A stretch of DNA of 64,000 nucleotides from Luscinia megarhynchos. Lineage: Eukaryota; Chordata; Aves; Passeriformes; Turdidae. Positions 1 through 10,140 of the stretch are shown here, in pieces. The stretch spans positions 73,969,405 through 74,033,404 of the forward strand of contig JAPFBE010000002.1 in the NCBI GenBank assembly GCA_034336665.1, written 5' to 3'. A program made the position numbers and the translations under genes. Each line of letters starts with the position of its first letter. Positions within the stretch are counted from its first letter, which is position 1. Under the pieces are notes generated by a model. That model was not told the DNA's origin, made no database searches, and was given only the letters and a program-made list of their open reading frames with translations.

Positions 1-1320
1 AAAGGTAAAATGAGAACAATTATAGCCTAGGCAAGATCCTAAAAGTCTGGAAAAGTTTCTGCTGTTTTTCCTAGTACCATTGATTAGGGTGGAGTTTTCA
101 CCTCTTCTCAATTATTTATCTGTCAGACTAATTTGGTTTTGCTTCTCAGTTTCTGAAAACTACCTGAAATGAGGTTCTGTGTACAACCCTAGACACATTC
201 CTGGAAGAAGATGATAGTGAAAACTTTTTGGAGTCATATCGACTGTGACTTGCCATGTTTGTGCTGTCATTTACAGGCTGACAGCCCTTAGCCATTTCTG
301 GCGATTGATGAAAGCAATCCTGGTAAAACCTTTGAGGTCTCCCCAAAGATTTACTTCCTGCATCCCAAGTCTATCTTCTCTTTAATCACATGAAAGTGTT
401 ATTTCAATTATTTTGCCTGCAACTGCTAAGGCAGAAAAATCAGGGGCAGGAGGAAGGGTGTAAGTAGAGAATGAAGACTTTCTGCTAAAAAGAAGAGAAA
501 AGACCCTGTTGCACAGCAGCATTTTCCACTTGCTTTTGTAGCAACAGTGCAGGGAACAAATTCTGCTTAGGGCTCTTCCCAACTCACTGGTTCCACAAGG
601 CTGGTTGGCCTCTTACTGCATATTCTGTACTACAGCAGCCTAAGATAAAAAGAAAGATGAATAGACAATTGCAGATGAAAGGGAGGAAAATAAATAACAA
701 AGGAAAAAAGGAACTGTTCCTCTTGTACTGGAAAGCAAGATAATAAATGGAGAGACTGGCAGGGGAAAGCAGAAAAATGCTCCTGTAGTTTCAGCTGCCA
801 GAGGATGAAGATTTCCAAAATATCCAGCCACTGAAAACCCTTTCCTTCACAGAAATCAAAACCACCTTTGTTTGTGTGACATCCACACCACATCCAATAA
901 AGTAATTTATTCATACCCAGGTCATGTTAAAACTACAGTAAAGAGCACTGTAAAGCAAAATAAGTGATAGGCTTACTGAGATCTCTTATCCCCCATCTAA
1001 TCACACGATGAGATTTACAATCAGGATGACACCTGAGTGAATTGACTTTTGCTTCATAAAGCTTTCCTTATAAATGTAATTAAACTATAACAAAGAGAAA
1101 ATGTGGACCTGGTGTATGGACAGTGCTGGTTTCCAAATGCAATCAAATCTGTTTGTATAGATGCAGAGAAGATGCTGCAATAGTGTAATATGTTTCTTTC
1201 CATACTGCAAGTTTACATTCTCATTATTTATAAAGACATACTGTCCCCACCACTTATACAAAAATAAATACCAAATTTAAGAAAACATTATTGATATTAT
1301 ACAGCTCAATAGAGGAAGAA
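1..1320. other. Sequence downstream of ZFAND1, no gene seen
   Basis: AT-rich sequence with only short chance ORFs on both strands. It lies 3' of ZFAND1, so part may be 3' UTR if a more distal polyadenylation signal is used; an AATAAA on the minus strand at about 906-911 is the next candidate. I recognise no coding exon, RNA gene or young repeat here. In mammals the intronless SLC10A5 lies on this side of ZFAND1, but no trace of it is visible. Confidence 0.5.
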
Positions 1321-1326
1321 TTTATT
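1321..1326 (-). promoter_or_regulatory. ZFAND1: Candidate polyadenylation signal of ZFAND1
   Basis: AATAAA on the minus strand, 218 nt beyond the ZFAND1 stop codon, followed on that strand by a U-rich stretch. It is the first canonical hexamer after the stop. Assignment is inference; transcript ends are needed to choose between it and the hexamer near 906-911. Confidence 0.45.
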
Positions 1327-1543
1327 CTAGAATGTGAGTATCTGTAATATTAGTTATTATAATTTTCCTTTCAGGACACAGTTCTTCTGCAGTCAAGCAA
1401 CTGAGAAATTGATGGGAATTGTGTCTTTACAATGGAAGACAGATTCTGGCATACCAGTGATTTTAAAAGAAAGCTGGACTTGCTTTAATACCATGCTTCT
1501 AAAATATACTAGATTTTTTTTTCTGTTTGTGAAACTGTATTCA

Positions 1544-1714
1544 CTAACTAAAGTAGGATTCTGTATCTTCTATAAATAGAACATCATTATCAAGATACTC
1601 CAGAATTATATTCCCTCCATTGTACAGTGGACAGTCTTTATCAGATAGCCATGTTTCCAGTGTGTGCTCAAATGGCAAGGCTTCTCCAGAGGCAGAATGG
1701 CATAATCTCAGTTT
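1544..1714 (-). CDS. ZFAND1: ZFAND1 coding exon 8 (last)
   Basis: 171 nt starting KLRLCHSASGEALPFEHTLE and ending ESYFS with TAG at 1544-1546. Acceptor TTTTACAG. CPLYNGGNIILEYL is the conserved end of the ubiquitin-like domain. Confidence 0.95.
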   Translation of the reverse strand, partial: KLRLCHSASGEALPFEHTLETWLSDKDCPLYNGGNIILEYLDNDVLFIEDTESYFS

Positions 1715-4700
1715 CTGTAAAACAAACAGCACAGAAATTAATGCCAAGATTTGCCTATCCAAGATGAAAGAAGTGGGGTGGAAGAGGCACAGAAAGCTAA
1801 AGAAAAACTAAAACCCAAGTGCAACAACATGGAAAATGTTTGTTATTGCTGACTTACCTGGGATGTTGATTTGTTGTTGTCATTTTTAAGGCTTGCTAAG
1901 GAAGCTGCAAAATCTACTACTTTGCCAATACTCCATTTACTGCAAAAGAACATAGGTTTGCTTTTCTCTTTGCTCCCTTTTGGTAAAAATACTTGAAAGT
2001 AAATTCTTTCTGTCTAGAAAAACATGAAAAACAAAACAAAAATTAGCCACAGAAGAAACACATCATTCCAGTCATATACATCTAGTAAGTTTTTTTAAGT
2101 GAAACTTAAAGCTTTTTAAAGTTTTTCATTAAAAAACTTAAAACTTCAGCCCCAAAATTACCAACTGAAATTTGTTTTAATCCATCAGGACAATTTTACT
2201 GCAAAATCTAAATGAACAAGATCATCAAATCAAATCTTCTCCAGCTGCAGGCATACATAGGATGGACAGCAACTTTTTAAAGGTCCCACAGAACACTGTT
2301 ATACACAGACACAAATGAAAAGGTATCTGCCCTCGCATGAGAAAAAGGTGAGTTTGAATAAGCAGTATTTGTTTTTGGCAGCAGTATAGTGTCTCAAGTT
2401 GGAATGCAAAAGCAGTTAGAGCAGTTCACTGTACTAAAATGCCTGCTTCACAAACCAGCATTCAGATCATGATAAGTTAATCCTTTATCCTGTACTGTAT
2501 CCTCCTTTTATGTACTAAACACTCTTTCTACTAGACTGAAAGATTTGTTTAAGAAATGTCAAGAGTAATCTATGAGGGAGAGATTCTGAATGGGACTGGG
2601 GTAAAATATAACAAATATGACTGCTATATATTAATCATTTAGGATTATCCTTGCTGAGTCAAAGCCAGAAACTATCAAACAAGACAGAAGTCTTCTTTTT
2701 GAAGCATTTATTTATGTATTCCCTAGGAACATATGGAACTATTTCAACCATGTTTATAAAACTGACTCTGAATTTCAGCCTGTGCATTTTCCTTGAAATC
2801 TGAGAGTGTTCTTCACACAGAAGAAAAGAGAATTTATGTCCTGGAGCTATCCCTCTGAAATGTCAGAAAATATTGGTAACTGGAGTAAATGGAGCAATGG
2901 TTTCTTATTCAATTGTTAAGGTAAAATTGGAACTTGCTTTTGTCTCCCTGTATCCCCCAAAACCAGCAAATGCAACCAGGAAACCTAAATACATTCAGTA
3001 TGGGTATTCTGTGAGCTGCATTCAGGGGAACACCAACAGGACTATTAAAACAACTGATGAAGAAACAATGCCAGGGCCTCAAAAAGAGGTCACCTTTTCT
3101 GGGGACCAAATAGACTGTGGGCAGGAAATTAATTATGTTGGACTTCTCCCTTGAACACCCGAGGGGTGATGTTACATCCTTATTGGAGATAAAATAAGGA
3201 AGGCTTAGGGAAAGCTTTTGCTTATGGTAAAACTGATGGTCTTACCACTCTGGCAGGAGTTTGCTGAAACTCCCATGCCCTCTGCTGTGCAGTCTGACAA
3301 TGGCATTCATTAAAAAGAAAAAACAAAGCAGGAATGGTAGGACAATCGTGGAATTGCCTGGGTGTTACACCTGTCCTCAAAGTAATGATGCAGTCAAGAA
3401 GTAGAATGGTCCACTAAACTGAGCTCTAGGGCTAAGTTTCCTTAAAGCTGTTTGATGGTTAAAATAACCAACTCACCAGATGCCCAGGGAAAGAAGCTCA
3501 TTTTCCTGCTCTCCAACCAGTAAAATGTCTAATAAACTCCCTACTGTCAGCCCTTCTCTTTTTTTAGGGTGACAATATTCTAATTAACTACCCTTACGAA
3601 GTTTAAAATACCTGTCCAACTAACTCCCTTTACTGACTCCCACAGTAAAGGGCACATAAAAAACTGTTGCTAAATGGGGACTCCATTTACCTTCACTGAG
3701 GTTTGGATAATTCCCAAGAATGAATAATTTCTTATCATTTCAGGAAATGAGTGAAACCTTTCGGCCTGACAAACCTGGAGTATGCCCAAGGAATCATCAC
3801 TTTACCTTCGTAGAAACCTCAGCTGTAAAAAGATGATCACAACACCCACTGTATTGTACTGACCTTTATGTGTATATCCTTCCTCCCTGTTTCACAAATG
3901 GGATGATAATTGTGTTATTCAGTTTATGAAAATAATTTCTCAAAAATAGTTTTTTTACACATACAAATGGTGTTGTACATACAACACCCTAAATCTTCAG
4001 ATGCTAATTCTGGGTGAGTAGCTGAAACATCTTGGTACCAATCTAAGTTGGCATACTCGTCCCTTTACACTCTCAAAATTAGCAAACTCAAACTTTTAAG
4101 GCATATTCTTATGATAAGACTACCTTGTCCACTGCAATGTCCAAACATTATTCAGTCAAGTCATTACATGTTTCAGGGCTAGATGATCTGAAATATTGAT
4201 ATTACTAGCCAAGTATTGATATTTGACACTATCTGCAAAGAGTCCAGGTATTAAGGAACCACAAGCTAAGAATGCTATAAAATTCTGTGCTGCACTACTT
4301 ACAAAATTGTGCTACGATTCTAGAAATCTTGTTCTCATCTAATAATAAAATTCTGTGCTCTGCTGATCATCAAATTCTGCTAAAATAATAAGCTCTAGTA
4401 CAACTTAGTGCTGTCATCTTTCTGCCAAGAGTCCCCTAAAGAACCCGTTTGTCCCTGCTATGTGACAGCCATGTGGGAGGCAAATACATTTCTGCTATAA
4501 AATAGTAGAATTTGACTCCACTGCTCCAAACCCCACACAGACATCTTATAACTGACATAAGACTAGTGAGATTACTTTTGGGTACCAGGCTGAAATACAC
4601 ATTTAAGGGATTATGGTCTTGAAAAATTATATCCAAAACCAAGCTGAGGGAACTCGATGAAGATCAAGCAACTTAGAACACTTTCCAGTTCCTTTGAGAA

Positions 4701-7700
4701 TTCATTTACTGAAAACAAACATCACTGACCTGAGGCAGGGACTTGTCCCCACATGCATGCAGTTTCAGTTTCATTAATGCCACTTTTGCTGCTGTCTCAC
4801 TGTTTTTTGCTCCTTTACGTTTTTTGCTTTTCACTTCATCACGTTTTTTAGAATCTGTGAACAATATTATTCCAGTTAGTGTGATCATACTGACAGTTTC
4901 CTGAGCATATTATATGACATAGACCGACTCAGTCTGCTGGGTCCCACTGTATTGCCAAGGATCCCATCCCTTTTCATGTCTTTTCATAATCTCTCAAAGT
5001 TATACACCAGAATTTTTAGTTCTAGCAGAATTCCTTTACAGTGAAAGGTAGATGAACCTTGTAAACATCACCATGTAAACACAGGCTGCAAAAGCCAAAT
5101 ACATAGAAATTCCTAAGTTTCTACACCTGTGGCCATCACAGCATTTATATGGCAACATTTCAGGTCCTCCTTTCTACACATAACCCCACTGTCCAGCTGG
5201 GCAGTGCTGTTTATTCTCTTTTCCATCCTAAAGCTTGTTTAAAACCTGCAAAACCTGCATGGTAGAATCAGACTTTTCTGGCCAACTTGATTGTGTAGGT
5301 GTGATCCTAGCAGATTGACATGCACATCCAACACAACTGCATTATTTGCGCATTAATTAATAAGTAAATAATAATGGCTAGGTACAATTGATTATATTAT
5401 AGTACTTGTCAAATAACAACAAAACAATAATTCTGAAAGAAATCTGTGCCCTATCTATTCTTTAGAGGTTCTCCTTGTACTGTTGTTTTGCCTCAGTTTA
5501 GATGAACAGTATTAAATGCTGACATGTAAGTTTAGGGCTATTTAATCACGGAACTCCCGTCCTTTCTTCTTATCTGGTCAAACCTGACCTCTCAAAAGAG
5601 ATCAGAAGCTCAAATAGTGTTTGGAAAAAAAAAATAATATCCCTCTGTACTTGCCTATAATGTGTTGAACGAGCTGCTGGGTGGCAGCCATTCGGGGTTT
5701 TGGTGTGTCCAGCTTCTCACATTCATGGTCTGATTGATGACGATGCCTGTAAACAACAAACTAAAACTTCTATTGCCTTTTCCATACATTAGTGAATTAA
5801 TACTGATATTTAAACACTCTGTTCTACTCACCTGAGACAAAAATGTTTTTCACAGTAAGGACATAACACTGGCAAAAGCTCCTTTCCATTGCAGTCCTTG
5901 TATGAGCATGGGTAAGATCTATGCTGATCAGGTTTCACAGAACTGTTTCTTATATTCACCTAGGAGTAAGTACAAAATAGTTTGTGCAAATAAACAGATA
6001 CTACAGATATGTTACCATCCCAGCTTTCCCAAAGATCTATGCTAGCTTTCCATTCTATGGGCAAACCTGGTCCAGCTATTCTCTCCTACTTTTGCCCTGG
6101 TTATGTTTAGCTCAGATGCAGAAGAAGAACCATCATCCTACTCAAAGTCAATTTACTTCTGAGAGGAAGAAAAAGAGTAGAATAATTTTTTAAAGCTTTT
6201 CACATTCTCATTAAAATAATTCATACTTATATACCACATGTATTCATCTAGTCTGAAAACACCCAGCTAAGTTGCATGGAATTTTAATTTATGGCTGTCA
6301 TATATTATTAGATTACCTCAGAACACCCGTGAGCATCCCGGCTCCTGTGCTGAAGGCTTTGTGGAAAAAGAAGAAAATATCACACTGTTATCAACATTCC
6401 AGGAAAAAAAAAAAACCTGCATGTGAAAACATTTAAGTGCTTAAAGAGCAATCTGACAAGTTTTATCATGGCAAAACTTCAATTAGATAATGGATCTTCT
6501 CCAAAGTTTGTTCTATCCCATGCATTTCACTTCTTGAATGGATAGGTCATTTCTTTGATTGTAAAACATTTAGCTTTTGGAACTAATGCCTCAAGATAAA
6601 CAAACCATTTCAAATGAATGAAGACATTAGCATGCTGAAGAGCTCAGTTCAAAGCAACCAGTTTGTCTGTTTTAAAACAGGGTTTTCAGTCATAATAGCA
6701 AAAATCGCTTCTGATATGTTAGACATGAAATCTGCCCCCAAAATCAGAGTTTCTCTCAGCTGCCTTCTGCTAATCTGAAGTGTAAATCAAGGTGCAGGCC
6801 TTGATTTCAACCTTGCAAGACACTTCAATTTTTTTCAAGAAGAAAACACAATCAACCATCTCCTTTTGTGACAAGTCACCCACTTGGTTGACACTGGGAA
6901 GGGATAGATGTGGTGTTTTGCATTTTAGCAAAGCTTTTGACACTGCCTCTCAGAGTGTCTTTCTGGACAAAAGGTCCAGCACACAGCTGGACAAGTCTGT
7001 AGTACAATGGGTGAGCAACTGGCTGATGGTTTGGGCTCAGAGAATCACAGTTAACTCAGCTGCTTCAATCTGGTGGCCAGTGGAGTACCCCAGGGCTCAA
7101 TTTTAATGCCAGTGCTCTTTAATATTTTTATGAATGATCTGGATACATGTTATGGTTGCCAACCATACTAACCCAGGAAAAGCTGTGAACTCCCTTGAGG
7201 GTGAAGTCACACAGAGAGATTCTGGATAGACTGGAGAGCTGGGCAGTCACCAGCTGTACTGAAATTTAATGAGAGCAAGGGATTCTTCACCTGGGATGAG
7301 GAAATCCCGGTGACTGGCATACAACATGAGGAAATGGAAAGCAGCTGTCTCACAGGAAGTTCTGGTTGAATGTTAGAAAAAGAGAGAGGGTGGCTGGGCA
7401 CTGGAATGGGCTCCCCAAGGGAATGGTCATAGCACCAAGCCTGCTGGAGTTCAAGGACTGTCTGAATGACACTTAGTCGTATGCTTTAGCTTTAGTCCTG
7501 TGAGGAGTAAGGAGTTGGACTTGTTGACCCTTGTGGGATCCTTTCAACTTGAGATACTTTGTGATTCTGTGCACTTACCAAAAGATACCTGAACAGCCAT
7601 CACATACAAAAGGAAGAAAATCTGAAACAAAGAGATTTGTTTTCAGTTAAGACAACATGGTTGTTGTTTCTATAGTTTCTAGTTTAATTTTCACATTATT

Positions 7701-8663
7701 AACTTTTCCTTACCAACATCACAGGGTAGGTATTTTTATAAGAAGACTTACCTACTGCATCTACACTTTAGCTAGACGTGGCTTTTGTTAACTCCCCTAA
7801 TTAGTATTATGAAAAAACATATGAGCAGGTAAATTATATACATTCCAGAAGTTAGAATTAGGCTTTAAATTAAATTTTTTTCAATATCAAGCTATGACAC
7901 CAGAACAGATGGCGTGCCATAAAAATTACTAGTCATGTTAAAAACTGAATTTATTGTGAGACCACTCAAAACACTATTTACTGACAGTGGACAATTTATG
8001 GGTTTTTTATAGGCTGCCACTGGAGGAGATGCTGGCTCTTTGTAAGGGAGAGTATGTCCTCCACTGGACATAATGATCCTGTGCCTTCTTCACATCATAT
8101 CGTTCATACTGTCCTTGGGTGATTAAAATTGCACGTACTTCCTAAGCCTCTGTACACATTACCTGCCTATCACATAAATTCTTACAGATAAAATCACTTC
8201 ATTGTCTGCCAAACACATCATTAATGGCAGCAAATCCCAGGTCCAGCCCACTACTCTGCTTCTCCATCCTTCAGATTTTATGCTGACAGACCACCACAAA
8301 ACTGGACCAGGTCCCGATCATCTCGATGCCTTCATCTCTGAGGGGTCCCTCAGGCAGCTTTCGGTACAGGCGGTTCTGCTGCTTCCCTCTGAGAGTTACA
8401 TTTCCAGTCACACTCTCCGGGATCACTGAAGGCAAGTAAGCGTGCGAAGGGGCAAGCGGGCTATTAACCACAGTGACACAAGCGAGGTGTCAGGCGCTGG
8501 CACCGCGCCGTGCAGGGCTGCAGCAGCACAGAGAACTCCTCGAACGAGGGGCACCCCCGCACCCCGGCCCCCATCCCCGTCTCGGCCGGGCCCGCCGCGC
8601 TCCCTTACCGAGCTGGCGGCAGTCGGGCACCCCGCAGTGCTGCCCCAGCTCCAGCTCCGCCAT
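1544..8663 (-). CDS. ZFAND1: AN1-type zinc finger protein 1, full coding span (8 exons)
   Basis: In family knowledge, ZFAND1 brings p97/VCP and the 26S proteasome to arsenite-induced stress granules so they can be cleared. Coding exons on the minus strand are 8609-8663, 7579-7621, 6317-6356, 5832-5959, 5655-5746, 4730-4854, 1858-2013 and 1544-1714, giving 810 nt or 269 residues against 268 in human as I remember it. Two AN1 zinc fingers are complete: ligands C10, C15, C25, C28, C33, H36, H42, C44, and C64, C69, C79, C82, C87, H90, H96, C98. A lysine-rich linker (about 120-135) leads to a conserved NSETAAKVALMKLK segment and a C-terminal ubiquitin-like region (about 160-262). The start codon has G at -3 and G at +4. 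The gene is head-to-head with CHMP4C, 1254 bp between start codons. Intron 5 appears to use a GC donor. Confidence 0.95.
1858..2013 (-). CDS. ZFAND1: ZFAND1 coding exon 7
   Basis: 156 nt, phase 0 at both ends, encoding TERIYFQVFLPKGSKEKSKP, MFFCSKWSIGK and onward into the ubiquitin-like region. Acceptor TTTTCTAG, donor GTAAGT. Confidence 0.93.
2870..3480 (+). mobile_element. Decayed endogenous retrovirus pol fragment (integrase core)
   Basis: An old retroviral integrase relic inside ZFAND1 intron 6, antisense to the host gene. The plus strand shows the start of a catalytic core (INYVGLLP, where family members usually carry Asp in place of this Asn) and, in a later segment, QSDNGIH around the second catalytic Asp at about 3290-3310. 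Reading between them needs several stop codons and frame changes to be skipped, so it is non-functional. No LTR was identified beside it. The pattern fits an ERV of class I or III/L type, but the class is not certain. Confidence 0.6.
4730..4854 (-). CDS. ZFAND1: ZFAND1 coding exon 6
   Basis: 125 nt encoding a lysine-rich linker and GAKNSETAAKVALMKLK through SLPQ. TTCACAG acceptor and GTCAGT donor. The NSETAAKVALMKLK stretch matches human ZFAND1 exactly as I remember it. Confidence 0.93.
5655..5746 (-). CDS. ZFAND1: ZFAND1 coding exon 5, ending at a GC splice donor
   Basis: 92 nt encoding HRHQSDHECEKLDTPKPRMA and the following AATQQLVQHII, plus the first base of Asp. The junction reads TATAG/GCAAGT. 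Only a donor starting with GC joins in frame to exon 6, recreating the GAT codon that corresponds to the Asp of human IID. The nearest GT, 4 nt downstream, would shift the frame. Confidence 0.88.
5832..5959 (-). CDS. ZFAND1: ZFAND1 coding exon 4
   Basis: 128 nt encoding most of AN1 finger 2 (YPCSYKDC, then LCPYCEKHFCLR). CCTAG acceptor, AG/GTGAGT donor. The following intron is only 85 nt (5747-5831). Confidence 0.93.
6317..6356 (-). CDS. ZFAND1: ZFAND1 coding exon 3 (40-nt microexon)
   Basis: Completes Cys33 and encodes LQHRSRDAHGCSE, supplying H36, H42 and C44 of finger 1. The acceptor ACAAAG follows a long pyrimidine tract; the donor is GTAATC. A competing CTTCAG 7 nt into the exon would break the frame, so the upstream AG was chosen. 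Confidence 0.9.
6885..7572 (+). mobile_element. CR1 LINE fragment: reverse transcriptase remnant plus 3' end
   Basis: The plus strand reads FSKAFDTASQSVFLDK and WVSNWL, the hallmark of the CR1 reverse transcriptase region that normally reads DLSKAFDTV. It continues through a GVPQG-like area and INPHLFNIF-like sequence to a typical CR1 3' end, with the closing GATACTTTGTGATTCTGTG run. Stops and indels make it inactive. It lies in ZFAND1 intron 2, antisense to the gene. Confidence 0.85.
7579..7621 (-). CDS. ZFAND1: ZFAND1 coding exon 2
   Basis: A 43-nt exon encoding DFLPFVCDGCSGIF plus two bases of Cys33. TTTCAG acceptor and GTAAGT donor. It supplies zinc ligands C25 and C28. The plus-strand CR1 in the next intron ends within about 10 bp of this exon's donor. 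Confidence 0.92.
8609..8663 (-). CDS. ZFAND1: ZFAND1 coding exon 1
   Basis: Begins with the ATG at 8661-8663 and encodes MAELELGQHCGVPDCRQL, the first half of AN1 finger 1. It ends after one base of the next codon at a GTAAGG donor. It sits inside the CpG-rich promoter patch. Confidence 0.93.
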
Positions 8664-8720
8664 GTCGGCCGCACGCAGGAGGCGGAGGAGCGGCGGGGCC
8701 GGCGGGACCCGCCCCGGGGC

Positions 8721-8776
8721 GGGCGGAGGCGGGGGCCGGGCCCGTCCGTGCCGGGCGGAGGCGGGGGCCGGGCCCG
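8721..8776. repeat. Imperfect tandem duplication of a GC-box block
   Basis: A 24-bp block starting GGGCGGAGGCGGGGGCC occurs at 8721-8744 and again, identical, at 8753-8776 (period 32). Each copy carries a GC box, so the ZFAND1 promoter holds duplicated Sp1-type sites about 60 to 110 bp upstream of the ATG. Confidence 0.8.
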
Positions 8777-9164
8777 CCCCGCCGGCTCGGGGCTGCGGCA
8801 GCGCCGGTTGAGCGGCTGCGTCCCCGCTCGGGGCACGCTGCTGTCAGCACCCGTGTCGGCCCGCGCCTCAGACCTCAGTGGGCCCAGCGCCGCGGCTGGT
8901 GCTCCTCGGGCTGTTCCAGGGGAAAAACAAACAAACATGCTTTGTGTCTAATCTGTGTCCCTATTAGCGCCGTCCCTCGGCGCAGAGCCTGTAGCCCGGC
9001 TTCCCGGAGCACTTCGTGCACCCCGTAACCTGTTGGTGGCGCTGAGGTTTCCTTAGCGGCGCACCCACCGCTTTTGTAAAAATCCACATTCCTTCAGAAT
9101 TTTCCCAGCCCTGACCCGCGTGCCAGCCTGTGCCCGAGGGTGGTGTCCTCCCTTTCTGCGGCAT

Positions 9165-9642
9165 GTCTCAAATTCTGGGCTCCCGAGAGAGAGAGATGGA
9201 CCTCTTAGAGAGGATCCAGCAAAGAAATACAAAATTTATCAAGGGACTGGAACAGATCCCTTCAGAGGAAACCCAGAGAGAGTTGAGCCTCTTGTGCCGT
9301 GAGAAGGACTGAGAGGGAGTCTCACCAATATCTATAAGCATCTGACGGGAGGGTGCCAAGAGGCTGGGCCAGGCTCTTCTGCGTGGTGCCAAGCAATAGC
9401 ACCAGGCAACAAGCAGAAACTGATGCACAGGAATTTCCACCTGAATATAAGGAAGAAGTTTTTTAATGTGTGGCTGACCACGCAGTCGAACAGGTTGCCC
9501 AGAAAGGTTGTGCAATCTCCCTCCCTGGAGATTCTGAGCCGCCTGGATGCAATCCTATGCCATGTGCTCTAGGATGACCCTGCGTGAGCAGGGAGGTTGG
9601 AGCAGATGACCCACTGTGCATTCTGCGATTCCATGACATGGG
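9165..9642 (+). mobile_element. CR1 LINE 3' end between two divergent promoters
   Basis: Reads in CR1 order: ATTCTGGGCT, a GAGAGGATCCAGCAAAGAAA block, AAGGGACTGGAACAGATCCC, the AATATAAGGAAGAAGTTTTT block, CAGGTTGCCCAGAAAGGTTG, CTCCCTGGAGATTCTGAGCC, GGGAGGTTGGAGCAGATGAC and the terminal TTCTGCGATTCCATGAC. It is internally shortened relative to a full 3' end. It separates the CpG patches of ZFAND1 and CHMP4C, and its end is about 275 bp from the CHMP4C ATG. Confidence 0.9.
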
Positions 9643-9664
9643 AAAAAAGTAGGGGGAAGCACAA

Positions 9665-10140
9665 ACTCGGCAGCCGTCTCCTCAGCGCCGGCCCGGGGCC
9701 CTGCGGCGGAGCTGTGCCCCTCCCGCCGCTCTGCGCGGCCCGGCTGAGGGCAGCGCGGCTCCGCGGGGCCGCCCCCGGCCCGCCCCGCCGCCAGGTGCGG
9801 GCCGCCGCCCGCCAGCTCGGGAAGTGCTGTCACGGCGTGTGGCAGCCGGGCGGGGAGGCTCCCGAGGACCGGGCTGCCAGAGCTTTCCGTCGGCGGTGCC
9901 GAGCCGGGATCGCCGCCATGAGCAAGAAGATCTCCAAGTTCTTCAAGGGGGGCGGCTCGGCCGCCGCCAAGGGCCGCGGGGGCCCCTCGCCGCAGGAGGC
10001 GCTGGCCCGGCTGCGGGAGACGGAGGAGATGCTCAGCAAGAAGCAGGAGTACCTGGAGACGCGGATCGAGCGGGAGCTGGCCATAGCCCGGCAGCACGGC
10101 ACCAAGAACAAGCGAGGTGAGCCGGGCGATTAAATCCGGG
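9665..10140. promoter_or_regulatory. CHMP4C: CpG island promoter and first exon of CHMP4C
   Basis: CpG-dense sequence begins abruptly just after the CR1 3' end and runs through CHMP4C exon 1 to its GTGAGC donor. Multiple GC boxes and no TATA box. The transcription start probably lies between about 9670 and 9880; the sequence alone does not fix it. Confidence 0.7.
9918..10116 (+). CDS. CHMP4C: CHMP4C coding exon 1
   Basis: 199 nt encoding residues 1-66 plus one base: basic, membrane-active N-terminus, then PSPQEALARLRETEEMLSKK, the start of Snf7 helix 1. Donor G/GTGAGC. An Ala/Gly-rich SAAAKGRGG insertion is slightly longer than in human. Confidence 0.95.

Larger units (their letters stand above)
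8480..8830. promoter_or_regulatory. ZFAND1: CpG-rich promoter patch of ZFAND1
   Basis: GC-dense, CpG-dense interval covering ZFAND1 exon 1 and about 170 bp upstream, with several GGGCGG/CCGCCC GC boxes. No TATA box is visible. It is typical of a housekeeping vertebrate promoter. It faces the CHMP4C promoter and may act bidirectionally. Confidence 0.7.

Noticed and set aside
8423..9028. Overlapping 160-170 codon ORFs at the ZFAND1 CpG patch
   Set aside because: Same GC effect; they overlap ZFAND1 exon 1 and its promoter on both strands.
9168..9515. 115-codon minus-strand ORF near CHMP4C
   Set aside because: It is the antisense of the CR1 3' end.
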